From the NCBI GenBank assembly GCA_017421025.1, contig JAFQME010000025.1, positions 1 through 38,091 on the forward strand: a stretch of DNA of 38,091 nt, read 5' to 3'. Of this stretch, positions 17,296-24,059 are shown piece by piece. The notes beneath the pieces are model-generated. The model saw only the letters and a list, made by a program, of their open reading frames with translations. It was not told where the DNA came from and ran no database searches. Numbering within the stretch: the first letter of the stretch is position 1; each line of letters begins with the position of its first letter. This DNA is from Oscillospiraceae bacterium. GTDB taxonomy: Bacteria; Bacillota; Clostridia; Oscillospirales; JAAYXM01. The translations under genes were made by a program, and so were the position numbers.

Positions 17296-18489
17296 GTGAA
17301 AAAACAGAGGACAGCGAATCTGCAACTTGTAAAAGCGGCAAACCTATCCTTGGTATTCCATTTAATCAATCAGTATGGGCAAACTTCTCGTGCCGAAATT
17401 GCCCACATTACAGGCCTCAGCCCCACCACGGTCTCCAGCTTGGTTGACGAGCTGATTGCAAATGAGATGGTGGTCGAATGTGGGGCGGGCGAATCTACCA
17501 CCAGCGGCAGAAAACCCGTGCTCATTGAGGTTAACCCGTCGGGCGGTTATGTTGCGGCGATTGAACTCAATGAAGAAGGCTTCCTGCTGGAACTTTTCGA
17601 CTTGTGCGGACTCTGTGTTGAGTCCCGTCAGAGAGAAGTCACAGACTGGGACAGTTTGGGAAACAGTTTGGTCATAGCGATTGAAAAGGCGTTTTCCAAG
17701 ATCAAATGCCCAATCGAAAAATTGCAGGGCATCTGCGTGGGTGTCCCGGCACTTCTTGACAAAGATGCACGCAGAGTCGTCACCTCCTCGGTCATCCCGA
17801 TTGATGAGAACAACGACTTCTTCAAAGTCCTGCAAAGCAGATTCCGTCACATTCCGGTCAAAATGGGTGTGGATTCCTGCTTCTGTGCATACAGCGAAAA
17901 AGCGGAACTCCGCAGCGATTTGCACAGCTTGGTCTATATCAACATCAATAAGGGCATCGGCTGCGGCATCATTTTAGGCGATAAACTCTACACCGGCGCA
18001 TTCGGTTATGCGGGAGAATTCGGCCAGCTGACCGTGATTCCGAACGACCCGACCAAGTTGGAAGAACTTGCCAGCGTGCCTGTGATCAAAAGACGATTCT
18101 CTGAGGAGATTGCAAACGGCGCAGAAACCCTGGTCAAACCAAGAAAAGACGGCTCCATTCCGTTTGCGAGTATCGCAAAGGCACTGGAAAAGCAGGACAA
18201 GCTTGCTTGCCGTATCATCGAAGAGAGTTGTGCATACCTTGCCCAAGGCATCGGTAATGTCATCAATCTCTTGAATCCGGAAGCGATTGTCATCGGCGGC
18301 CGCATCACAGAGCTTGGTCCGCTGTTCCTTGAGATTTTGAACAATCAAGTCAAAAAAGTGACCAACCGTCAGACCTTTACCCGTACCATGCTGGCATATT
18401 CCTGCTCGCAGAACAACTCGGTCACCAACGGTTGCGCTCAGTACCTGCTCACCAAAATCTTCGACGTCAATAACTTCCTGGTGCAGTAA
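17296..18489 (+). CDS. ROK-family transcriptional regulator (NagC/XylR type)
   Basis: A 397-residue protein with an N-terminal winged helix (SRAEIAHITGLSPTTVSSLVDELI, about residues 30-55) joined to a ROK sugar-binding domain. Two features mark it as a regulator and not a kinase. The ATP-binding DIGGT motif is replaced by AIELNEEG. The usual CxCGxxGCxE zinc motif after GEFGQLTVIPND is also missing. The sugar-site loop GYAGEFGQ is kept. The start is the GTG at 17296, behind GAAGGG; the longer open frame lies in the kinase gene. As last gene of the operon it probably controls the unit, sensing a pathway sugar or sugar phosphate. A strong terminator follows. Confidence 0.9.
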   Translation: MKKQRTANLQLVKAANLSLVFHLINQYGQTSRAEIAHITGLSPTTVSSLVDELIANEMVVECGAGESTTSGRKPVLIEVNPSGGYVAAIELNEEGFLLELFDLCGLCVESRQREVTDWDSLGNSLVIAIEKAFSKIKCPIEKLQGICVGVPALLDKDARRVVTSSVIPIDENNDFFKVLQSRFRHIPVKMGVDSCFCAYSEKAELRSDLHSLVYININKGIGCGIILGDKLYTGAFGYAGEFGQLTVIPNDPTKLEELASVPVIKRRFSEEIANGAETLVKPRKDGSIPFASIAKALEKQDKLACRIIEESCAYLAQGIGNVINLLNPEAIVIGGRITELGPLFLEILNNQVKKVTNRQTFTRTMLAYSCSQNNSVTNGCAQYLLTKIFDVNNFLVQ

Positions 18490-18494
18490 AAAGA

Positions 18495-18531
18495 AAATTC
18501 CCATCACGTTCAACCTAAGTGATGGGAATTT
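18495..18531. terminator. Bidirectional terminator between the ROK operon and the M20 gene
   Basis: AAATTCCCATCAC (18495-18507) pairs with GTGATGGGAATTT (18519-18531), and TTTTTGTTTATT follows on the plus strand. The A-rich upstream side serves the convergent amidohydrolase operon. Confidence 0.85.
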
Positions 18532-18535
18532 TTGT

Positions 18536-19657
18536 TTATTCTTTTCGTAACAGTTTGTCTTCTGCCAGTCTGGTGAGTGCGGCGACGCCGTAGGAAATCG
18601 CACGCTCATCCGGGTTGTTCTTCGGGTCATGGAGTTTACATGGGGATGCGCCCAACCACAAGAAGAGTGAGGGGGCGACTTGTGAATAGCTTGAAAAATC
18701 TTCGCCAATCATGCTCGGAGTCGGCTCGACCAACTTGAACTCTCCGTCTAAGGTTTTCCTTGCCCACTCAGCAAGGACCGGGTGATTGTATACCGTACCG
18801 TGGTAGTGCTTGGTGGTGAATTCGGTGTGGCATCCAAAGGCGGATGCAATGCGTTCTGCATTCGTTGCGAGAAGTGAGAGCGCCTGCGGCATCAACTCAT
18901 CGTCAAAGGTTCGAATGGTCCCACGCAACGTGGCGGTGTCCGGAATGACGTTGGACGCATTTCCTGCATTCAGCGAACACACCGAGATTACAAGTGGCTT
19001 TGTGGGGTGGGTCAAGGAATTGGCAAGGGTGTCAAACGAACTAACAATCTGAGACGCCACCGAGATTGGGTTTTTGCACTTAAACGGCTCAGCGCCGTGT
19101 CCGCCAACCCCTGTAACCGTTAGCTCGAAAAATGCAGGTGCAGCCATGAGCGGACCCGCTTTGAGCCCAATCGTACCGAGCGGCAAATCCCAAACGTGAA
19201 GCCCGATGATTGCATCCGGCTTCGGATCCGAGAGCGCACCCGACTCAATCACATCACGGCTTCCGCAAAGCGCCTCCTCTGCCGGCTGAAAGAAAAAGAC
19301 CACTTTCCCGCAGAGATTCTCTTTTTGTTGGGTGAGGGTATCGGCAAGCCCCAGGAGACACGCCATGTGGAAATCGTGTCCGCAAGCATGCATCTTGCCC
19401 GGATGAGTGGAAGCGTAATCCACCTTGTTTTGCTCTTCTACTGCAAGTCCGTCCATATCCGCACGGAATGCGAGGGTGGGCCCGGGACGGCGGGTGTCAA
19501 GCACCGCTTTCACGCCGGTTTTTGCAATCGGTTCAGGCAGCAAGCCGAATTCATGCAGTTTTCGCATCAGATAGCGCTGGGTTTCATATTCTTCAAAGCC
19601 AAGCTCGGGGATTTTGTGCAAATCACGCCGAAACTGAATCCATGCATCATGTGACAT
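18536..19657 (-). CDS. M20 family metallo-amidohydrolase (N-acyl-amino-acid hydrolase type)
   Basis: A 373-residue M20D peptidase-family enzyme like HipO, AbgB or N-acetyldiaminopimelate deacetylase; these cleave acyl groups from amino acids in the cytosol. Metal ligands are visible: C92 and H94 in HACGHD, the catalytic glutamate pair E127/E128 in QPAEE, H154 in GLHVW, and the C-terminal GEDFSSY. RADMDGL (65-71) is the other family block. The exact substrate cannot be chosen. The start is the ATG at 19657 with GGGAGGG upstream. It is the second gene of a two-gene unit, 14 bases after the glyoxalase stop. Confidence 0.9.
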   Translation of the reverse strand: MSHDAWIQFRRDLHKIPELGFEEYETQRYLMRKLHEFGLLPEPIAKTGVKAVLDTRRPGPTLAFRADMDGLAVEEQNKVDYASTHPGKMHACGHDFHMACLLGLADTLTQQKENLCGKVVFFFQPAEEALCGSRDVIESGALSDPKPDAIIGLHVWDLPLGTIGLKAGPLMAAPAFFELTVTGVGGHGAEPFKCKNPISVASQIVSSFDTLANSLTHPTKPLVISVCSLNAGNASNVIPDTATLRGTIRTFDDELMPQALSLLATNAERIASAFGCHTEFTTKHYHGTVYNHPVLAEWARKTLDGEFKLVEPTPSMIGEDFSSYSQVAPSLFLWLGASPCKLHDPKNNPDERAISYGVAALTRLAEDKLLRKE

Positions 19658-19671
19658 GCAGTTTCCCTCCC

Positions 19672-20043
19672 TTAACGCTTTGCCGGGATAATCTCAATCC
19701 AATACCCGTCCGGATCGGAAATGAAATAAATTCCCATTGCGTGGTTCTCGTAACAAATGCAACCCATTTCCTTATGGTGTGCATATGCTGCGTCGAAATC
19801 CTCTGCAATAAGTGCTAAATGAAATTCATTGTCGCCTAAGTTATACGCACGGTCCCAATCACGGAGCCAGGTCAGCTCCAGCTGATGCCCGCTTTTTGCC
19901 GGGTCCGCCAAAAATACAATGATAAAACTCCCGTCGTCCGCTTCTTTTCTGCGCACCTCAGAAAGAGAGAGCGCCTCACTGTAAAACTTGAGAGAAGCGT
20001 CCAAATCACGGACGTTGAAATTGTTATGTGCAAACGTAAACAT
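19672..20043 (-). CDS. gloA: VOC-family glyoxalase I (lactoylglutathione lyase-like)
   Basis: A 123-residue glyoxalase I-type protein of the vicinal-oxygen-chelate fold, with two beta-alpha-beta-beta-beta modules. It has the strong GloA-like blocks NFNVRDLDASLKFYSEAL, HQLELTWLRDWD, GDNEFHLAL and the ending FISDPDGYWIEIIP. Metal-ligand histidines and glutamates sit where GloA has them (H near the N-terminus, QLEL, EFHLAL and WIEI). It detoxifies methylglyoxal as a thiol adduct in relatives; many clostridia lack glutathione, so the thiol partner is uncertain. The start is the ATG at 20043, because AAAGGAG precedes it; the longer frame has no ribosome site and runs into the promoter. Confidence 0.87.
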   Translation of the reverse strand: MFTFAHNNFNVRDLDASLKFYSEALSLSEVRRKEADDGSFIIVFLADPAKSGHQLELTWLRDWDRAYNLGDNEFHLALIAEDFDAAYAHHKEMGCICYENHAMGIYFISDPDGYWIEIIPAKR

Positions 20044-20065
20044 CGTATCACTCCTTTTGTGATTT

Positions 20066-20094
20066 AGTATACCACAAACCACACAATATTTCAA
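20066..20094 (-). promoter_or_regulatory. Promoter of the glyoxalase-amidohydrolase unit
   Basis: On the minus strand TTGAAA, 17 bases, then TATACT. It lies 23 bases upstream of the glyoxalase start. Confidence 0.75.
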
Positions 20095-20100
20095 CGAAAG

Positions 20101-20136
20101 AAAGACCTGATTTGTCGCAAGGCAAATCAGGTCTTT
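20101..20136 (-). terminator. Terminator of the peptide-exporter operon
   Basis: AAAGACCTGATTTG (20101-20114) pairs perfectly with CAAATCAGGTCTTT (20123-20136). In the minus direction the stem leads into CTTTCTTTCGTT. It lies directly after the stop of the XRE-like gene and ends the PCAT operon. Confidence 0.82.
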
Positions 20137-20137
20137 C

Positions 20138-20617
20138 TTAAATTAACTTGTTCTTTTCAGCCCAGAGTTTCAGCGAGCTTGCACTGTATGTAATATTGTC
20201 AAGTACATCTACGATTTTAGCAAAACGGTTCTTTTCATCCTGGGTTATTTTACTATCGGCTAAGATGCGATGAATTTCGTCGTTTGCAGCATCAAGAAAA
20301 TGAAGTGCAGACATCAAACTTGCGGAGATTTTACCTAAATCATCATAAAGAAGAGGTTCATCTCCTTGCATTTGCCCGACAGGACACTGTGTCGTACAAT
20401 AATAGTTACATAGTTCGGGTGCGTTGTATGCTTTTGCCATGGAAACCACATCGTCTGGGTTGGGGGTAATCATGTTTTTTTGAGGGTCAGTTTGCTCAAT
20501 TGCCAAAAGACGGGCGCGAGGAATGCTTACCGATTGATACGCATGTTCAACGCTTTTTAGCATGGAATCATTTTTTGCGGCATTAAGTCTTGCTTTCTTG
20601 TAAATGTTTTCACTCAT
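20138..20617 (-). CDS. Small XRE-like helix-turn-helix protein downstream of the exporter
   Basis: A 159-residue soluble protein. The first 75 residues resemble a Firmicutes XRE-type domain: IYKKARLNAAKNDS, then AYQSVSIPRARLLAIEQ, then NPDDVVSMAKAYNAPELCNYYC, which fits the usual pattern ending in a CPVG-like segment. The HTH core is weak, so DNA binding is uncertain. The second half (about 85-159) is alpha-helical with heptad-like leucines and charged residues. It starts 13 bases after the exporter's stop; the stop TAA overlaps the AAAGGAG ribosome site, so the two are co-expressed. Possible roles are regulator of the peptide locus or immunity protein. The first is favoured by sequence, the second only by position. 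Confidence 0.72.
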   Translation of the reverse strand: MSENIYKKARLNAAKNDSMLKSVEHAYQSVSIPRARLLAIEQTDPQKNMITPNPDDVVSMAKAYNAPELCNYYCTTQCPVGQMQGDEPLLYDDLGKISASLMSALHFLDAANDEIHRILADSKITQDEKNRFAKIVDVLDNITYSASSLKLWAEKNKLI

Positions 20618-20630
20618 ATAACCGTCTCCT

Positions 20631-22820
20631 TTAACTGTTGGAATTCCAGTATTCTGTGTATCTTCCGTTGGCGTTTATCAACTTTTCGTGTGTTCCGGAT
20701 TCGACGATTTCGCCATTTTCCATTACGAGGATCAAATCACAGTTTTTAATCGTGCTAAGACGATGTGCGATAATGAATGTTGTCAGCCCCTCGGTTGCAT
20801 GGAAAATCATATTCTTGATGCTCTGTTCGGTAACTGTGTCGAGATTGCTTGTTGCTTCATCAAGAATCATAATGTCAGGATTTCGAAGCAACGCTCTTGC
20901 AATCGAAAGCCTCTGGCGCTGACCGCCGGAAAGGTTCGATGCGTTTTCAGAAAGAACGGTATCATATCCCAATGGCAAATCCTCAATGAATTCATGAGCC
21001 ATCGCCTTTTTGCAGGCAGTTTCGAGTTCAACATCTGTGATGGCATTGTTCCCCATTACAAGGTTTTCTCGCACTGTATCGGAAAAGAAAAATACGTTTT
21101 GTGATACATATGCGATTCGCTCTCTGATTTCTTTGGGGGAATAGTCATTCAGTTTTTTTGCCCCAACAGAGATTTCTCCGCTTTCAGGAGAATAGAATGC
21201 CATCAAAAGCTTCATCAATGTGGTCTTTCCACTGCCGCTTTCTCCGACGATTGCGACTTTGGTTCCTGACGGGATTTGAACTGATAGGTTGTTGATTACA
21301 GGCTTTCGGTAGCCATATCGGAATGTAACGTGATCAAAGGAAATATCACCGCTTAAATCAGTAGACGGTTCGTATTTTGTTTCCTCTTCTTTCGTTACTT
21401 CCAATACATCACAGAGACGTTCTGCTGCAACAATTGCTGTTTGAATCGTTGGCTGCACTTCGATTAGGTTGGTGATTGGGCTAATGAAGTAGTTTAGGAT
21501 CACATAGAACGTTACCATAGAGCCGAGTGCAATTGTTCCGCTTTCGCACAATCCGTTTCCAACCCAAAGCAAAACAACAACTCCAATAGAAGCAACGGCG
21601 GCGACCAGTGCGTCTTTGATTGAGTAAGTGACAGAGCCTTTAACAAAAACATCAATCATTTTCTCGTAGAGCCGTTTTGTTTTACGATAGACGGTTGATT
21701 CGTTCCCGAAAGACTTGATTGTTTCAATGCCGTCGATCGATTCTTTGAGATACGAGGTCATTTGTGCATCACTTTCCATTGATACCTGATTGATGCGCTT
21801 AATCGGTTTTCGGAACGCAAAAACGATAATCGCATAGCAAAGCATGATAATCATGGTGATGAAGAATAGTGCTGGGCTGATGAAGCAGAGATATGTTCCG
21901 AAAAACACCGCCATAAAGGAATCGATGATCAAGGTGAGAATTGTTCCGGAAATTGCTTCTCTAATGCTTGATGTGTCGGAAAAGCGGGACATGATTTCGC
22001 CACTTTTTCGTGTTCCGAAAAAGTTGATTGGGAGATGGATCAGGTGTTCATAAAATCCCATCGAAAGAGGGATATCAATTCTTTTTGACATGGACGCAAG
22101 AAGATATCCCCGAAGTACTTGAACCGCGCCTTGGAACAGGTATAGCACAATTACCGCAATACAAAGCCCTTGGATGTTTGAAAACAATGCACTTAAAATA
22201 TTTGTTGCAGTAGAAGTGTTTTGTCCCGCATATACAAGATTGTTGACGATATATTCAAATACCATCGAACCGATAAGACTTACAAAAGAAATAAACAGCG
22301 AAACGGCAACTACGCATGCAATCAGTTTCTTTTGAGCCAAAATCAGCGGAAAGAATCTGGAAAGCATTCCCTTGCGTTTATTTCCTTTTTTAAACTCATC
22401 GCTTTTTTCGAAACTTACGATATGCCCCGTCCAAACACCTTCGAAGAGCTCAACCGGATAGACGGATTTTCCTTTCGCGGGATCGCCGATTGTTACACCC
22501 TTGTTCGTAATGCGATACACAACGACATAATGCTCAAACATTTCTGCGGTGATGATTCTTGCAACAAAAGGGAATTTGATGTTTCCGGAGGATAATTCAT
22601 CGAGCAATTCACAATAGGTCCCCTCCAGTGCGTCGCCTTTGAGTCCAATTGTTTCGCCGCCTTTGATCAGACCATACATGCTGGTTCCGTCGTTATCTAC
22701 TTTGACAGCACTCCTGCAAGTAACCAACGGCAATTTTAGCCCGTGGTATTCTGCTATCATTGCAAGACAAGCGGCGCCGCAGTCTTTTTCGTCGTGTTGG
22801 AGAACAATGGGTGTTTTCAT
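20631..22820 (-). CDS. Peptidase-containing ABC transporter (PCAT), double-glycine peptide exporter
   Basis: A 729-residue one-chain exporter that cuts a leader peptide after Gly-Gly and exports the mature peptide. The N-terminal C39 protease has Q8, catalytic C14 in DCGAACLAM, H97 in HYVVVYR and D113 in IGDPAKG. The middle part (about 155-450) has six hydrophobic helices. The C-terminal ATPase has Walker A GESGSGKTT (about 525-533), the LSGGQRQR signature and Walker B MILDEATSNLD. The ATG at 22820 is preferred; AAAGG lies ten bases upstream, whereas the ATG at 22829 would be one base from it. No HlyD-type accessory gene is present. The two leader peptides encoded just upstream are the obvious cargo. 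Confidence 0.95.
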   Translation of the reverse strand: MKTPIVLQHDEKDCGAACLAMIAEYHGLKLPLVTCRSAVKVDNDGTSMYGLIKGGETIGLKGDALEGTYCELLDELSSGNIKFPFVARIITAEMFEHYVVVYRITNKGVTIGDPAKGKSVYPVELFEGVWTGHIVSFEKSDEFKKGNKRKGMLSRFFPLILAQKKLIACVVAVSLFISFVSLIGSMVFEYIVNNLVYAGQNTSTATNILSALFSNIQGLCIAVIVLYLFQGAVQVLRGYLLASMSKRIDIPLSMGFYEHLIHLPINFFGTRKSGEIMSRFSDTSSIREAISGTILTLIIDSFMAVFFGTYLCFISPALFFITMIIMLCYAIIVFAFRKPIKRINQVSMESDAQMTSYLKESIDGIETIKSFGNESTVYRKTKRLYEKMIDVFVKGSVTYSIKDALVAAVASIGVVVLLWVGNGLCESGTIALGSMVTFYVILNYFISPITNLIEVQPTIQTAIVAAERLCDVLEVTKEEETKYEPSTDLSGDISFDHVTFRYGYRKPVINNLSVQIPSGTKVAIVGESGSGKTTLMKLLMAFYSPESGEISVGAKKLNDYSPKEIRERIAYVSQNVFFFSDTVRENLVMGNNAITDVELETACKKAMAHEFIEDLPLGYDTVLSENASNLSGGQRQRLSIARALLRNPDIMILDEATSNLDTVTEQSIKNMIFHATEGLTTFIIAHRLSTIKNCDLILVMENGEIVESGTHEKLINANGRYTEYWNSNS

Positions 22821-22842
22821 TGAAATCATGCCTTTCTCTGAT

Positions 22843-22911
22843 CAGTCGGTACACACGACTGGTTCCGCCCTAGTTTAACACAATTATACAATATGAGCGA
22901 GAAAAGGTAAA
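22843..22911 (-). promoter_or_regulatory. Promoter and 5' hairpin of the exporter gene
   Basis: On the minus strand TTTACC (22906-22911), 17 bases, then a perfect TATAAT (22883-22888). In the leader CAGTCG and CGACTG (22843-22862 region) form a small stem just before the ribosome site. The exporter therefore has its own promoter in addition to possible read-through from the peptide genes. Confidence 0.65.
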
Positions 22912-22922
22912 TAGCCGTGTGT

Positions 22923-22954
22923 GAAAAAGAGAGGACAGCGGAAACTGCCCTCTC
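22923..22954 (-). terminator. Terminator after the peptide genes
   Basis: In the minus direction GAGAGGGCAG and CTGTCCTCTC pair (one C-A mismatch) around TTTCCG, and the stem is followed by TTTTTC. It separates the peptide transcript from the exporter promoter. Confidence 0.7.
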
Positions 22955-22986
22955 AAGTTCTTTGCGAATGGGGTTACACTTCTAAA

Positions 22987-23166
22987 TTAAAGCCAGATGC
23001 CGAAGGCGAGACCCATAATAGACTCCCAAGGCAGACAACGGGATGCATGGCCGAGACAGTGCTTGTACTTGCTCCACCAGTTACCGTTAACATTCTTGTT
23101 GCAGATTCTACATCTCGTCCAACCTCCGTTGAGGGACATCGCTTCGTTGATATTGAGTTTTCTCAT
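22987..23166 (-). CDS. Double-glycine leader peptide A with CxxC-HCxxH core
   Basis: A 59-residue precursor. The leader is MRKLNINEAMSLNGG, a short GG-type signal with hydrophobic residues at the expected -4 and -7 positions; cleavage after G15 would release 44 residues. The core has C19-x2-C22, then 13 residues, then H36-C37-x2-H40, followed by a fourth Cys (C44), WES and a hydrophobic end GLAFGIWL. It is basic and aromatic (WW at 30-31, Y34). The start ATG at 23166 has AAGGAGA upstream; the longer frame lacks a site. It is a paralogue of peptide B, 100 bases upstream. No known bacteriocin class was recognised. Export by the adjacent PCAT is inferred from the matching leader and protease. 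A bacteriocin, a signalling peptide or a metal-binding peptide would all fit. Confidence 0.85.
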   Translation of the reverse strand: MRKLNINEAMSLNGGWTRCRICNKNVNGNWWSKYKHCLGHASRCLPWESIMGLAFGIWL

Positions 23167-23217
23167 AATCATTCTCCTTAAAATAAATGTAATAGACTTG
23201 GTTGCTTGCGGGGGGGA

Positions 23218-23253
23218 GACTTTCGCCGACATAGAAGCATGACGGCGAAAGTC
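23218..23253 (-). other. Hairpin between the two peptide genes
   Basis: GACTTTCGCCG (23218-23228) pairs perfectly with CGGCGAAAGTC (23243-23253). In the minus direction it is followed by a run of seven C, not T, so it is probably a stability or processing element or a weak attenuator that sets the ratio of the two peptides. Confidence 0.65.
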
Positions 23254-23266
23254 AGTTTAGTTACAC

Positions 23267-23464
23267 TTAGATGATGGAGCTAACACCAAAGCATGCTTTT
23301 GCAATTTTCCACAAGGGCAGGGCGAGCTTGCTGGCATGTTTCACACAGTGCCAATACTGACCCCAATAGTTTGAGGTTACCCTTTGCTTGCAAATGCAGC
23401 ATTTGACGGTAACGGTCTTTCCTCCGTTGAGGGACATTGCTTGGGTGGTGTTGAGTTTTTTCAT
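23267..23464 (-). CDS. Double-glycine leader peptide B with CxxC-HCxxH core
   Basis: A 65-residue precursor, first gene of the peptide pair. The leader MKKLNTTQAMSLNGG matches that of peptide A at ten of fifteen positions, including AMSLNGG. The 50-residue core has C22-C-I-C25, 13 residues, then H39-C40-x2-H43, so the spacing is identical to A. Other shared positions are V29, N32, W34, Y37 and the HAS after the second histidine side. The end (LWKIAKACFGVSSII) is amphipathic to hydrophobic with one more Cys (C58). The start ATG at 23464 has AAGGAG at good spacing. Equal leaders with unequal cores are what is seen in two-peptide bacteriocins, but two independent peptides are equally possible. 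Confidence 0.86.
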   Translation of the reverse strand: MKKLNTTQAMSLNGGKTVTVKCCICKQRVTSNYWGQYWHCVKHASKLALPLWKIAKACFGVSSII

Positions 23465-23498
23465 GGTTGATTTCTCCTTTTCTTAAGTTGGTGAAACC

Positions 23499-23577
23499 AT
23501 TATAATACGCACCTGAGCACTGTGGAGTACTTGGATTTGTACTTTATGAAAGAAATCGTCATTCGTTTGAGACGATT
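23499..23577 (-). promoter_or_regulatory. Probable promoter and upstream repeats of the peptide genes
   Basis: A perfect minus-strand TATAAT at 23499-23504, with a weak -35 (TCCACA, 16-base spacing). Upstream are two direct copies of GTACTT (23527-23532 and 23539-23544) and an inverted repeat AATCGTC/GACGATT (23554-23560 and 23571-23577). The weak -35 together with upstream repeats suggests an activator-dependent promoter. The activator is unknown. Confidence 0.5.
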
Positions 23578-23603
23578 CGTCCTTCTACGGTGCTAAAAAC
23601 AAA

Positions 23604-23639
23604 AAAACACCGATATCGCTTTTGCGATATCGGTGTTTT
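23604..23639 (-). terminator. Terminator of tRNA-Arg
   Basis: AAAACACCGATATCGC (23604-23619) pairs with GCGATATCGGTGTTTT (23624-23639) around TTTT; in the minus direction TTTTTTTGTTTTTAG follows. Confidence 0.85.
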
Positions 23640-23715
23640 GGCACGCCCGACAGGATTCGAACCTGTGACCCCTTGATTCGTAGTCAAGTACTCTATCCAG
23701 CTGAGCTACGAGCGC
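23639..23715 (-). tRNA. tRNA-Arg (anticodon ACG)
   Basis: A 77-nt cloverleaf with encoded CCA. The acceptor strand GCGCTCG pairs with CGGGCGT (one G-U end pair and a second G-U inside). The anticodon stem CTTGA/TCAAG holds loop CTACGAA, giving ACG, the wobble A that is normally deaminated to inosine by TadA. The T arm is ACAGG-TTCGAAT-CCTGT. The discriminator base is G. Confidence 0.96.
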
Positions 23716-23737
23716 ACATCTCAATGAATGCTCATCT

Positions 23738-23766
23738 ATGATAACACAGCTTTTTTCAAAAATCAA
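23738..23766 (-). promoter_or_regulatory. Promoter of tRNA-Arg
   Basis: On the minus strand TTGATT, 17 bases, then TATCAT, about 23 bases upstream of the tRNA 5' end. Confidence 0.6.
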
Positions 23767-23806
23767 GTATAAATTTGAGAAATTTTCAAAATTCACAAAA
23801 AAGTCA

Positions 23807-23866
23807 TTGAGTTTGGTGTGCTCGGTCTGCTATACTATATGTAATGTCGGAAGTGATTCCGACATT
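23807..23866 (+). promoter_or_regulatory. Plus-strand promoter with 5' hairpin, upstream of the lipoprotein-pyrC unit
   Basis: TTGAGT (23807-23812), 18 bases, then TATACT (23831-23836). A perfect stem AATGTCGGAA/TTCCGACATT (23843-23866) lies at the presumed RNA 5' end. No plus-strand gene starts before 24146, so an RNA from here would have a leader of about 300 bases that is antisense to the small minus-strand gene. The only upstream plus ORF is a five-codon one at 23871. Confidence 0.45.
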
Positions 23867-23879
23867 GAGGATGAAACCA

Positions 23880-24059
23880 TCAGTCTAAAATGGATTGCAC
23901 ATTGTCGATGAAGCCGCCCATTGCTTTGAGTGCTTTTTCTGCATTGTGCTTCATGGAGCGGGTTGTCTTTTTGCTTTTCGGCATCATGGTGGCGACCGCC
24001 ATCCCTGCCACACTGCTGAGCAGGACGCCGGTGGTCATCCCTTTCATGAATGAATTCAT
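23880..24059 (-). CDS. Small YtxH-like membrane-anchored protein
   Basis: A 59-residue protein: MNSFMKGMTTGVLLSSVAGMAVATMMPKSKK gives one short hydrophobic segment (about 10-26) with a positive stop after it, and the rest is a charged helix (HNAEKALKAMGGFIDNVQSILD). This layout is shared by small YtxH-type proteins of Firmicutes whose function is not defined. The start is the ATG at 24059, with GGAGG at good spacing; the longer frame begins inside that site. No clear promoter or T-tailed terminator was seen. It is surrounded by genes on the other strand. Confidence 0.72.
   Translation of the reverse strand: MNSFMKGMTTGVLLSSVAGMAVATMMPKSKKTTRSMKHNAEKALKAMGGFIDNVQSILD

Noticed and set aside
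22921..23242. Plus-strand small frames opposite peptide A
   Set aside because: They are antisense to a gene with a clear GG leader and ribosome site, and show no such features themselves.
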